DNA from: Marasmius tenuissimus
Taxonomy: Eukaryota > Basidiomycota > Agaricomycetes > Agaricales > Marasmiaceae
Assembly: GCA_029532415.1 (NCBI GenBank)
Contig: JAQOTA010000049.1
Location: forward strand, 434,001 to 498,000
Length of the DNA: 64,000 nucleotides
Reading direction: 5' to 3'
Numbering within the stretch: the first letter of the stretch is position 1; the number at the start of each line of letters is the position of its first letter. Under the pieces are notes generated by a model. It had not been told where the DNA came from, ran no database searches, and was given only the letters and a program-made list of their open reading frames with translations. The translations under genes and the position numbers were made by a program. Below are positions 23,518 to 35,115 of this stretch, piece after piece.

Positions 23518-26500
23518 ATGGCTATCTCAACCCCAGCGACTTCATCTCGCCGTAGAAATTCTACTTCCAATGGCAGTGATGCCCTCAAGTCGACCGCATA
23601 CGAGACCCCTTCACGCTCGTCCTCACGAGCTGGAGGCGTGCTCAGTCCGCCTCTATCTACAGCAACATCGACAGGATACGCCTCGAGCACTGTGAATGGC
23701 GCCGGATCGTCTGCCAAGATGAATGTTGTGACGCGAGTTGCAATTGAAGGGAAGGCGAAGCCTGGGCGAGATGGTGCTGCAGTGAATATGTATCTCAAGG
23801 TGCGTCAGGAGGATTTTTTATCGTGGCGCGTTGACTCTGACCTCTCGAGTCTTGTAACGCAGATGTCTATACCACTCGATAGTGTCAGCCCAGGTCAAAG
23901 CATCCAGTTGTTTCCAGGTAGGCCACAGAACTCTCCAAGTCAAATTGAAGAAGCCTGACAGTGAGTTCGAATACAGAGGAGAATGTCAAAATACTGGATT
24001 CAATAGTGCATCCACTCGATAACAATGGAGTCCCTTACAACTTCAATTCTAATCACGCCCCTCTCCTTCATAGCGCAGGACGCGCTCTGAGTCTACCCGC
24101 CCGTTCTCAACAGACATTTCAGGCAGCGTTTGGCCTGTCGCCACCCCCCTCCGAGTCATCTTCAATCCCCATTGCTTCTAGTAGCTCGAGAGCTGCCAAG
24201 GGAAAGACTGTCAACGGATCCAATTCTTCAGACTCTATCGGCCCTGTCGACCCAAGCTACTCCGGTGAAATCCTCGTCACTGGATATCACATTTCATACG
24301 TACTACCGAAACTATTTCCTCCTCGATATCCTGAAGTTGACGGCTCGGGCACCAGTTCTGTTCGCTCCAGTGGAAAGTACGGTAGCAGGCGACTTTCTAT
24401 AGGAGACCGGGACCGTGTTCAGGCTCAGTTCGTAGCTGCTATCGAACTTTGGGTACCTTTTGTCTCGCAGCCGCCGAGGTCACCTTATCTGGTAAGCTCC
24501 CACATACTTTACATCTATGCTCAGAGCACGTTTGATCATTCTCATTAGCTTTCGATACCTACTCCGCGATGTCTCCATAACAACGTCAAACTACGAATCT
24601 TCCCTCCTGTTACGTCCAACACTTCTGCGTCTCTGGCTTCGCTCTCTTCGCTGGACGAAGACTCAGCCGGTTCGTGGGATTTGGCGTCAGACCCTCATGT
24701 TACGCGGGCAGCTACGTCTTCAACGAGGAGTAGGGCTTCCAGCAATGGTTACGGTCAAAACTCATATCACGGAAATGAAGCAGACGACGAATCGAGCGAC
24801 TCATCCACTGCCGGATTCTCTTATGGGTGTGGGATTCAAGGAAGTTTTCCGAGCACAGAAAGAATCAGAGTTCGTTGGGCGAAACCTGTGAAGAATATCG
24901 ATATACCTCGGCATGGTAGCTTGGACAATTCCATGTCTTCTGTGGATACTGGGCGTCGGAGAGTGGGTGTCAAGAGTGCGAAAGGGGAGATGACTTGTGT
25001 AGTGAAGGGGAAGACAGCCATGCCTGAAGGTACAGAGGGCGTTGTCATGGATGTGGAGTATAAAGGCACTTGCAAAGATATCTGGTACCCCGGAGTGGCG
25101 ACTCTCCTTGGGATGGATATTGGTTTGGAAGCCAAGAACTCCGACGTTAGCTGGTTCAGAGGCGAAGGTTCACTCGGGGCGGGCTGGGATATCAATGGAG
25201 GCACTGGTTACACGGGATTCGACGTCGGGAATTCATCAAATCCTCGTCAGACAACAGGGAGATTTGACTCGATGGAATCAAATTCTTCCAATCCACAGAT
25301 ACAGGTCATCCCGACATCACCCCCTGGCGCACCAGGATCCTTTCTATCCCGACAAAACTCTTCGTCATCCTCGCTTCTTCGTGCACCTCTCCCTGGTACG
25401 ATAAGCGTCGGAGAGTACTCCTTCGAAGGCTCCAATCCCACAAGCGACCCTGCTGCCTCTGTAGCATCGACACAAATGTCATCAATAGGTTCCTTATCCA
25501 CATCAGTCAACCTTACGGAGTCCGTCGTATCACGGGACCCAGGCTATCCTATCACTCTCCATCTCAACATCAACGAGCTTCTCCCGCCAGCCAAAAATGA
25601 GTTCACTTTCTCGATCAAAGGAACAATTTTGATCGTCCCGCGAACCCGCTTTAGCTCCCGCGTCAACGGATCCTCGAAACACTCAACATCAGGCGCCGAG
25701 AGCGACGAGACTACCTCTGCCTCCGGACATGACGACCGGGAGATACTCCCAGTGACACTACCCAGATTTACTGTTCTTGCTGCCGACAAGGAATCGACAA
25801 CCATCGTTGTTCGAAACGAGATACCTGGGAACGGTGCCAGCGTTGAAGTATACAATCCCAATGGTGATATTCATTCCGATGCTCAAGTTCGGAAGACCGT
25901 TCTGCAAAAGAATGGATTCACGAAATGCAGTGAGGGTGGAGGGAGGATCGCCATCAAGATGCCTCTACATGGGTACATCAACGGACATGCCGGTGGATAT
26001 CTCCATGCGCCTGGTGGTTCGCGTACGCCTAATGACAGTGGAAGAAGTAGCCCGGTACTGTCGAGAGCAGCATCGCACGCCAACTTGACGAAGTATGGCG
26101 TCACTGTAACGCAAAAGATGCGGCCGAAGAGGGACGGGGAGTTGATGATTCCATGGGTGGACGCTAGGATCACGACGTTGGTCTCAGATGGAGGTGACGC
26201 GACATATGCTGTTCGAGTACGGCTACCAGCTCCTGCTGAGATGAGCGGGAATGATTGGTTGGAGTTTGGGTTGGCCAAATCGGGAGCTGTACCGTCTTCA
26301 CCCATGGTAACAGGAAGCGACAAACCCCCGAATTTGAATATGGTAGGGGTCAGTGTTGATGGCGTGCCAGTGAAGTACGAGACCACCGCTGCGGCTATGA
26401 AGGACGAATCACCCCGCGGAGTTGGCTTTGAGGAGATGAGTTCTCGTGAATGGATCAGTTGGGTTCGAGTACGGGTCGGTGGCGTTGGTGGAGGTATTGT

Positions 26501-27426
26501 CTCGATTGACTACGTAGTCAAAGAAGAGGAGAGTGAACGAAAGAAAGGGAAGAGGCGTTTAGGTGCTGGTGTACCTGTGGACGTCTATCTCCCATCGTTT
26601 GCTTTACCTGTTGGTAGTTTCGAAGTTCTGGTGGAGGGTCAAAATGGTGAGTTTCTCATACGCCGCTTCTTCCTTTCTTGCTGAATAGTTGTCGTTTTCT
26701 TTACAAGTGTCCTCTTTACAATCGAACTTTTCGTATACTTCCTCCCTATCATCTGGAAGCAGATTGATTCATCACACTACCGAACCATTCTTCTACCCTC
26801 AAGTGTCATTCCTGTCCCTTCCTTATCCCAAATCTTCCACTTCGGCGTTATTCCGATACTTAAAGCTATGCTTCATGATAGCTTTGATCTCTTTCTTCGT
26901 TTCGTTCTTGTATCGCCTCCAACTCGACCTGGCGAGAGTCGATCGCTCTGTTGAAATTCTTCGACGCAGTTATGCACGAAACGCCGCGCCAGACTGGGAT
27001 ACCCCACCGGAGACCGTAACCGTGACCACTACAATGTATCCTCCATCATCATCTCCGCCGCAGTGGGATTGGTTCGGTGGCGATGAAGCTACCAATACTG
27101 TCACTGCACGACCTTCGACGGTTGTCGAGGCCGCACCTGCCTCGGTCGAGACCTCCGGCACGAGTGCCTCATCTCCACAATCTGTATCGGAGTTTTCGGA
27201 TGATGCATTTTCGGAGGAAGGCGACCACGAATATCACGGATCGTACGATATCCTCGCCGAACAATCCCCATCTTTCATCGAAACATTCGGTCTGATGCCC
27301 TACCAAAAGGTGATGAACTTTACCTGGGGCGATCTCAAACCTGTGGCGGAGACCATAAGCCACGCGATGGGAATTCTTTGGCAGATCGCGCGGAAAGTGT
27401 ATCATTATCCTCTCGATCCACCCTGA
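23518..27426 (+). CDS. Large conserved-looking protein, unknown function, C-terminal membrane anchor
   Basis: Exons: 23518-23799, 23863-23917, 23977-24491, a very long exon 24549 to about 26650, then a C-terminal part from about 26689 to 27426 probably containing one more intron (about 26789-26869). The protein is about 1,160 residues. It begins with a Ser/Thr-rich segment (MAISTPATSSRRRNSTSNG), then alternates beta-like segments (DGAAVNMYLK, ISYVLPKLFPPRYPEVDG, QFVAAIELWVPFVSQPP, IRVRWAKPVKNIDIP, YPITLHLNINELLPPAKNEFTF) with Ser-rich low complexity. Near the end are two hydrophobic stretches (VVVFFTSVLFTIELFVYFLP and LISFFVSFLYRLQL), then an acidic Ser/Pro tail and a terminal IARKVYHYPLDPP. 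I do not recognise a named family; a tail-anchored or single/double-pass organelle protein is the simplest reading. The start codon choice is an inference. Confidence 0.75.
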
Positions 27427-28404
27427 ACATATGAATCATGATCTTTCTAAGTATGCTTCGTTTCTTTTCTACACACACGTTTCTATCTCCTTTTGTCTTG
27501 CTGTGATCTGTTATACTGGAGGAATCGTCGCTATAGCTCAACTGGATCAGTAATTATATACCCCCCGATATACATTGCATACATATATCTACTTACTTAT
27601 GTCTATTCTATGCACTGACAAAGCTGTTTCAACTTCTCCTGCCATATCCCCAGTTCTGTGGAGGAAGCCATTGAACTCCTTGAGGTCGTTGTGGGTTGCG
27701 GCTTGAAGGAAGACCTGAGGGTATCAGCGCCGAGAAGTTGAACCCAACTACCGTAGTGTGTCAATGGTTTCCACGCCACATCTGTCTAAGCGCAGCCTAA
27801 GTATGGGGTGTGGACGTGGGACTGAGAACTCTCGTTCAGGCTGAGGAAGGGAAATTATGAAGATCTCAGCGAATATGATACGAGTCAAGTACAGCGATAG
27901 AGCGAGTCTCAGGGAGGAGGAACGTCATCATACTAATAGGCTCAAAACCCAAGTTGGGTTTTGAGCCTACTTCAAAAATATAATAAAAGAGGGGGGCCGG
28001 CTCGAACTTACTGCCTCCAGCCCCTCTTGTTTAAATACTTGTCTACTTTACATACTAACGCTACATACCGCTGGGCTATCAAGAGCCCAATATACAGGGA
28101 TGTGGACCCCAAATATGTGGCGTTGTTTCAGACCTATTGTGGCTTTGAGTGAGCGCCCAATCGGTGATGGGCGCCTATACGAGCTCGGCGCAGCGGCATT
28201 TCCTTTCGGGAGGCCCATCCTCGTATCAGCTTCACCGCCGATACACGACCATGCAGCAAAATGCTCCGAATATCACTCAAACTTTCAGCTGCAAAAATAT
28301 GACTAAAATGTCCTCTATCGGACCTCTTACATTTCGAAGCACATGTATTGCTTGTTTATGATACATGACGATCTAGAGTGAGAAATTTCCCTTCGGCATA
28401 GGAT
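27427..28404. other. Intergenic stretch with a tRNA-like element
   Basis: About 980 bp between a plus-strand stop and the ABC transporter stop. Apart from the tRNA-like element at 27937-28095 nothing is recognised. Pyrimidine-rich and AT-rich 3' sequence follows the large gene. Confidence 0.5.
27937..28095 (-). repeat. Possible tRNA-derived SINE with perfect terminal hairpin
   Basis: Read on the minus strand, the sequence has an A-box-like TAGCCCAGCGGTATG and, about 55 bp on, a B-box-like AGTTCGAGCC, as in tRNA internal promoters, followed by an AT-rich stretch. It ends in a perfect 15-bp inverted repeat with a 3-nt loop (arms 27937-27951 and 27955-27969, TAGGCTCAAAACCCA). The spacing is too long for a normal tRNA unless it contains an intron, and no clean acceptor stem pairs, so a decayed tRNA or SINE is more likely than a working tRNA. 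Confidence 0.35.
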
Positions 28405-31122
28405 TTACGCCTCAAAAGCGCGAGCTTGTATCGAGTACATTTTATGATATTCTCCTTTTAGGCCCATTAGAGTCCCATGATCTCCAGACTCGACAATCTT
28501 CCCCTCTTTCATGCATCTGCAATCAACATAGTGAACACTAAAACCGAACCTGAGAATGCGAAGACGCACATAATCCTATCAGCATGTTTGACGAGCGGCC
28601 CAAACCGATGCGTTATGAATACCATCGTCTTGCCTTCCCTCGCTTCACGTAATCGGGTGAATAACTCGAGTTCCCCTTCAGGATCTAACGCCGCCGTCGG
28701 TTCGTCGGCAGCAACGAACTTCACTCTGTTAGAGTTGAATCTCATAAATGTCCGCGAGCTACGAACAATGCGAGTGAGTACACAAATGACATAGAAATCT
28801 GCAAAAGGACGTACGCGACGAGACGTTGCCGCTCGCCACCTGAACCATGGAACCATTAGCATGGGTACTGACCGAGGGAACGCTGAAAGAACCGTACCTG
28901 ATATATTGGACGTCTTCTTCAACTGACGCAACTTGATCGCAAGCGGTGAATCACTTCCAGGGTTCACTAAACCACTCCATTGCTGCGTCTCGGGGTTGAG
29001 GATAGTGTCAAGCTTTCTCTCGAGCTTCGAAATGAGTTGGCTCGCTCCTCCTTTACGAGCAGCCTCCTCGATCATCTCGTCATTTGATAAGTCCTCAACG
29101 GAACCAAGGCCAATGTTCTCCCTCAAGGAGAGGGGATACAGTTGGTGGTCCTGTGTCAATATGGCCACAGCCTGTCGAATATCGGACATCTTGTAAGCCT
29201 TGATGTCCACTCCGTCTACGAGGACTTGCCCGGAAGTGGGGTCGTACAAGCGGGAAAGGATGTTGACAAACGTGGATTTACCACTCCCGTTAGCTCCGAC
29301 AACGACGACCAATTCACCAGCACCGATTTTGAAAGAGACGCCATCAAGCGCATTGCTTGTCGTCTTACCTCCAGGGTATTTGAAGACGACATTGCTTCGG
29401 GCAAGCTGATTAGCAAGAGCCAACGATTCGGGCAGAACTTTATCTGTTTCTTACCAGAGCTCAAATGACATACCGCCGTTCGTAGTGTTTACTTCTGTAG
29501 GGTACGAAAGGTGCCCTTCATCCTTGACAACCTTCGTTACCAGCTGGATGTCGAATATTTGCTGAACTTGTGCTGTGTTCTCTGCGAGTCGCGCCACATA
29601 GAACATCACCCGGAAATACGTGCCCTGCAAGGAATTGGAAGATGCTTGTACGGTGGCGAGAGTGGCTAAGCTCATTTTCGAAGGGTCTAGAATCGCAGTA
29701 ACGACGAAATACACCTACTCAGGCCCGTGAGTCCGAGTCCGAGTCCGAGTCCGAGAATGACAGAATTCAATCACACACCATCGGAACCTCTCCCAGAAGA
29801 TGAACGAGGATAGTCCGAAGGCCATCAAGCGTCAGAATGCTGTCTCGACTCAGGTCGAAGACTTGCCATTCAGGATGCTCGGTTTTGACATCTCCTAGCC
29901 GGCTTTTAGCGGCTTTATACTCTACAATGATCTGGTCAAAGCGTGTCCGCAGTAACGATTCAACCACACTCACGCTCGCTAACGTACTGGGTAATGTTCC
30001 CGCTGATTATGTCCAGTCGATACTTCGTGTCGACAAGGTCTTTGAATGCCAAAACACGGAGATAATGTGGGTTATTGGCTTCTATAACGCGTGCTAGCCG
30101 TCGCAAAAAAGATATAATTAGCGGCTTTACTTTCAAGTTTCCGGTATTCCCTAACCAAGGGACATACGTGTGGAGATTATCCCGGCGTAGTCCATGTAGG
30201 TCAGTGCGGGCCGAAGGACGGAAAGAGCAGCGAAGAAGACGCCGTAATTTCCTGAACTCCCTCGGGCTACAGAGCCCATTAGGACAAGGTGACCAACCCC
30301 ACTGATTACTGCTGAGAGTATCGCCAGAATACTCTCAATTGCGTGAAATCCAGTTTCTGCGTCTAGGTGATCGAAGGTCGTGTTGTCTGTGAAGGCGCGT
30401 GTGGATATCATATGTATGTGTCTCCTATTAGACAACCCAAATACCCACCTTGTACTGTAGGTAGATCCATCTGGAGTTTGGCTGTCGGTACATGTGGGAT
30501 GAGCACTGAGGGCGACACTCCGCTGAAATAGACAGACTCGAACGTACCAGTAAATATCATGACATCGAAATATTCCTTCACACGAGATGAAACTGCCCTA
30601 TAAGCCCATTGACTGTATGTAACAGTCAGTTATCTGGAAATCTCGCTCTATCTAATAACAGACCTCCATGGATCAGTAACCACCACGCTCAGCAAGACGC
30701 AAGTTAGTCGGGCAACAATAGTCATGATCAAAGCGCTCGTGTCCAGAGAGTGGGTAGAAATCCCGTGCTCAATCTGGGTATGAATTGGGTCAGCACAGAC
30801 CGGAGCGATTGACCGCAAGAGCCCAACGTACAATACGGAGAACTCGACTTTCCAGGGTCCCAAGCAGCACATTTTGAGCACCCTCCCAAGCTTTTAGAAA
30901 CATCCACAACAGGATCAAGCCTGGAGCTATCTCCCGAAAGAGGCGTAGTATAACTCGGTACGACCTGAGCCATTTGTCTCGAGCGTCGAATAGCCGTCCA
31001 TGATTGATCTCAAAGAGCCGGAATTTCTTCTTTTCAGTGTATACTCGATAGACACCCGCTTGAGTTACATCCAAGGTGTCGTCCACATTATCGGATGTCG
31101 TTTGTGAGATCTTCTCGTTCAT
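28405..31122 (-). CDS. Half-size ABC exporter (membrane domain + ATPase)
   Basis: The start at 31122 gives MNEKISQTTSDNVDDTLDVT, then QAGVYRVYTEKKKFRLFEI and a membrane domain spread over many short exons (for example APGLILLWMFLKAWEG, ILAILSAVISGVGHLVLMGS, MYFVVTAILDP). The ATPase part reads VVFKYPGGKTTSNALDGVSF, Walker A VVVGANGSGKST, Q-loop AILTQDHQLYPLSLRENIG, signature ISGGERQRLVASR, Walker B with D-loop VKFVAADEPTAALDPEGE, and H-loop VFITHRF. It ends CMKEGKIVESGDHGTLM...FEA with a stop at 28405. The signature is encoded on a 25-nt exon (28815-28839). The intron near 29715-29766 contains a GAGTCC hexamer repeat. One membrane domain plus one ATPase implies a dimer. The substrate is unknown. 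A close paralogue starts at 63725. Confidence 0.85.
29727..29757 (+). repeat. Hexanucleotide microsatellite in an ABC transporter intron
   Basis: Four to five copies of GAGTCC in a row, lying between exons of the minus-strand ABC gene. A short tract, probably neutral. Confidence 0.7.
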
Positions 31123-32343
31123 CGAGTATGTCTGGGCAGAGGAATACGCGCGTCGAGAGCCACCTATATATACGTTGGTTGAGTGGGCGTCTGGGCGTCC
31201 CGGCCACTATTAGAGGCTTGCGCGGCCACGCTCGGTGGCGCATCTTCCCTCGAGTCATTAGAATCAGCCACTTGATAAGAATCAGGAACTTTGGACTCAC
31301 GAATTCAATCAACCCTCCCTACTAATTTCTTCTATCGCTTCCGCAGTGCTGTTGGCCCTGGTCAAATGACTCGGATATGACTCCGCGAGTTAAAGGGTTT
31401 GACGAGGGTGCCACCGGGAGAGCAGCACGATGCCCGAAGTAATCTATGGGTTGAACTGAAGGCAGCCAATGAGTGTTATCCCCCTCGTGCCTAAGTAGCC
31501 GATTTCACCACCCGGAGAACTTGAAGATTCAACAAACGCCAACTAAGTCGTGGTACTGGTGTAATACCGCGTAATAGGGTGGGAAAGCCTTAGTCAGCAA
31601 GCTCCGGAGTCTGATGTCATGGGTTTGGCGTTGGGCACTGTCCGTACGTGCAAAGTCCATTGCCAGATTCCGGTCCTGTACCATCCAGGAGGTGCAAGGT
31701 TCAGATCTCGCAGAAGCGCTTATGCATAAGCGCTCAAGCCACTACCTAGCTCTGGTGGGATATAACACTGTCTAGCCAAGAGTAAGTATGTACCTATTAC
31801 CGTCTGGCGAACGGCGAGCGCAAGGTTCAAATCTTGCAGTCCGCCTGCAGCTTCCTGTTAACCACAAACTAACCGATTTTTAGAAACAGCAGGTCTGGGT
31901 CGCTTGTATTGTTGGTCATTCTATCGGCTGAGCTTTAGCTTTCCGACAACATAAACTCGCATCTACTCAATATCGCCAATCAGAACAGTTACTGGAGTTC
32001 GCGACGTCAGGCGGGTAGTCCTCCAGAATGAATATCGTCTTTGCGTAGTACGTCGCCACTGCCTATGGCGACCACTGCTTAGTAAATGTCCATGAGCGGT
32101 ATCCGTCCTTCGCAGTCGGTTGGGCCATGCAGATATCGCGGCCCTCGCCTACACTTCACGCACTGCACTGTGAGTGCTGGCATGCTTCCGCTTCTCGTTT
32201 GACTTATGTATTATGTAGGTGCACGCCGACAGAGCGGCGCCAATCACTTTGTCATGAATGTTATTGTTGCTACGAGAAGAAGTTTAAAACTCCCTTGACA
32301 GAGTCGAGACGCCGTCGCCTCAACACCAACACCCTCACAATCA
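31123..32343. other. Intergenic region between ABC transporter and the first PEMT gene
   Basis: The left end has the ABC promoter, with a minus-strand TATA-like TATATATAG at about 31164-31172. From about 31800 the sequence is a diverged copy of the region upstream of the second PEMT gene (36780-37320). Shared words include CTTGCAGTCCGCCTGCAG versus TTCGCAGTCTGCCTGCAG, CTACACTTCACGCA and GGCGACCACTGCT. It contains two T-arm-like words (GGTTCAGATCTCGC near 31700 and GGTTCAAATCTTGC near 31825) and a perfect 20-bp palindrome at 31715-31734. Confidence 0.55.
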
Positions 32344-33203
32344 TGCTCTCTACCGTTCTCAGTCCAATAACGAGCCTCCTCAGGTTCGCCCTCTCAGTGC
32401 CGGTAAACATAGACTGGTCGAAAAAATCACTCTACGTTTGTCTGGCTTCTATCGGTGCCAGCCCTTTGGTATGGAACATCGTGGGCAGAAACGGTGTGCC
32501 CAACCTCCAATCGTAGTTTTTTGTTTCTGACAACGCACAGAATACCGGAACAAGACCCTGACAAGGATAGTGGGACCACGAGTAGGATGCGCGTTGCTGG
32601 GCGTAGCAATTTTTCTGGCGGGCCTCAACCGCGACGTACAGTACGTCCTTTCCCCTTTTCTAGCTTGATTTCCGCTCGAGCATGCCCGAAAACAGATACA
32701 AACTTGCCCTCCACGACCAACCGCAATACCCGCTACCATACGCAATGCAAGCCGTCGTCGCATGGATCATTTTCGGGACAGGCAATTTCCTCGTCTTCAC
32801 CTCGTTCAGCGCACTCGGATTCTATGGAACATACCTCGGCGACTACTTTGGTATACTCCAGAAAGAGCGGGTGACTCAGTTCCCCTTCAATGTCCTCAAC
32901 GATCCCATGTATGTGGGCAGTACGATGTGTTTCATTGGAGCGGCGTTATGGTTAGTCCCAGTAGTCACTGGGGCTTCTTTGATGTGATAATCATTGACTT
33001 CTACATCCAAAAAGGTACGAGCGGCCTGTTGGACTTCTGATCTCCCTGTATGTTACGCTCACATACTACATTGCAATGCGATACGAAGGGTGGGTGCTTA
33101 TCGTACCGATTTGACGGGTTTGAAGCTCAAGTTTTGTTGCAGACCTTTCACTGATATGATCTATGCGAAGAACGCTGAGATATCGAAGGGGAAGGATGAT
33201 TGA
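32344..33203 (+). CDS. Phospholipid N-methyltransferase, PEMT/Opi3 type, array copy 1
   Basis: Converts methylated phosphatidylethanolamine to phosphatidylcholine in the ER membrane, using S-adenosylmethionine. Exons: 32344-32493, 32541-32640, 32696-32950, 33015-33089 and 33143-33203. The protein is about 213 residues with four hydrophobic helices. Family landmarks: LYVCLASIGASPLVWNIVGR, YRNKTLTRIVG, HDQPQYPLPYAMQ, IIFGTGNFLV (GxG SAM motif), ALGFYGTYLGDYFGILQKER, VTQFPFNVLNDPMYVGSTM, YERPVGLLISLYV and RYEGPFTDMIYAKN. Where mammalian PEMT has the paired acidic EE before PFT, this protein has EG. The gene is convergent with a DUF6533 gene whose stop is 112 bp away. The same arrangement is repeated twice to the right. 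Confidence 0.92.
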
Positions 33204-33315
33204 TCCTCCGATCATAAGTAGAACCACCTCCATGGATGGCGGAAATTATCTTGGATATACATTGAACAATCAACATCAAAGATTGCGCGTCTACTTATCC
33301 AGACCCTACACCTGC

Positions 33316-35115
33316 TCAGTGGGAAGATCTTCGACTGGAACCTCCCCGTATCTCAGAGTTCTCAACATCGCCCAGGAATCTAACACTTTCCATGGTGATG
33401 TCAAACGTTTCCCGTTCTGTATCCGCGATGTAGCGGACATGGATCACCAGTCGACATGCCAGGATCGAATGCACGACGCGAAGTGGGCTAATCGAGCGGG
33501 ATTTGAGCAGAGCGTCGATAGCGAGAGGGATGAAATGAACTTACGTGTCCGCTATGAGAAGCAATCCCTCCTTCAAGACGATGGTCAGGGTGCAGACCAT
33601 GTCATATACCTCTGAGTGACAGCTTACCGGAAGACCCAGTAGGGCTATCACGTTGATGATTGTGAACGCTGGGAGCATTGAAAACTCAGTTGGGGGGCGG
33701 AAGCTACAAGGGCATTTTACTGACGAAGAACGCAGCAGTAAAATAGCATTCCTATTGTAAGAATATTGTGAGCATGCAAGTCCGCTTTTAGGATTGGTTG
33801 AATAACAGCCAATACCGTCGCGATAGAAGGAAACAATCAGCGGAGAGGCCCTGATTGGTACATTGCGAGCTTGTATAGACGGTTAGACTGAGGCAAATGA
33901 CTGGGTGTATGATCGTACTTGTGGTCCACCATGTACAGTATGCTTTCCAAATAGTCATCAGCACGATGACTGCAAGGGAGATCTACAAGTCAGCGGGGGC
34001 CAAATTGTATCGAGTATGAATGTACTTACCAGTCTCGCCCGCCAGGAGCGACATATAACAGACGAGACCGATATTGCTTGCACGGCCGAGATAGCACTTT
34101 ACAGATGTGGTCACTTCCGGGGGGAAGGTCTGAATGTACGCTACGGAAGAAGCCACATAAGCGCTTGTTGCAGAAGTGAAAGTTTCGGCCTACAGTCAAA
34201 TGATTGAGTCCAGCGCGTGACGGCCCAGAAGTTAACTCCTCCGACGGACTGGTGATAATCGAGCACTCATTGGTATCGACCGAAGCAACGTTCGTAGCGC
34301 TCGACGTACCAACCAAAGTACTACGAAAAAGGTTAGTAACTTCTTTGACGAGTTATACAACGCGTATGTTCGGATCATCAGGATAACTATGAAATAGGAG
34401 GCGTCAAATAATCAGGACAAACCGGCTCCGCAGACAGGCTTACGTTCGGAGAGTCCGATTCCAAACCCTGAGAAGACTAAGAAAAGGTCAATATATGAGC
34501 AAAAAAGCGCCTTTTGAACTCAACTGGTAGTGAGAGTCATGAGGCCATCGCAGTCCTAATCACCACGCAATCAGAACCGACACAGGATGAATGAACTGGG
34601 GCCCAGTGCTCACAGTGAAAGTTGGGTCCAGCCTCTCTGTGGATCTACTAGTTAGTGATCAATCCGAGATGCATGAGATAGAAAAGTCGCACCGTAGACG
34701 GCAATGGTGGTATCAACGAAGGTGGCATAACGAGTGAAGAGATATAGAACCTTGATGAAGTGCCACTTCCTTTGCCATATGTACCGGTACTGCTATTAGT
34801 GTCAGCATAGTCGTATAGGCAGGGCCATATCGGCTTACTTCTTGGTCGAAGGTGATGACAGCGTCGTAAATCTAGTCGCGGAACTTGTGATTTGGATCTG
34901 GCTTGTGTGGACGACAGCCCTACGTACCAGTATAGCAAGAGAGGCCACTATCGTCCGGTTGAGCGACTGCGTCGGAAGTTCACAGCGATGGGACTGACCT
35001 TTAACATACTGTAGTGTTATCATAGTCAGCTCGCTCTAGCAAAGTCATATGGATGGCATACCGCCACAATTTTGAGGTTGGTAAAGAGCGCGAAAGCGGC
35101 GAGGGTCCCGTCCAT
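33316..35115 (-). CDS. DUF6533 multi-pass membrane protein, array copy 1
   Basis: Starts MDGTLAAFALFTNLKIVA, then spliced YVKVASLAILIYDAVITFDQEV, QYRYIWQRKWHFIK and VLYLFTRYATFVDTTIAVY, the DUF6533 signature at the N-terminus of many Agaricomycete seven-span proteins. Further along are the ERLDP and MIRTYALY-type segments, YLGRASNIGLVCYMSLLAGETG-like sequence in register with the other copies, FTIINVIALLGLP, LTIVLKEGLLLIADT, and the C-terminal LRVVHSILACRLVIHVRYIA then DTERETFDITMESV. The stop is at 33316. Exons are short (many under 100 nt). The family function is unknown; the topology resembles receptors or sensors, but that is inference. It is convergent with PEMT copy 1. Not every intron was verified, so an undetected lesion is possible. 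Confidence 0.75.
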
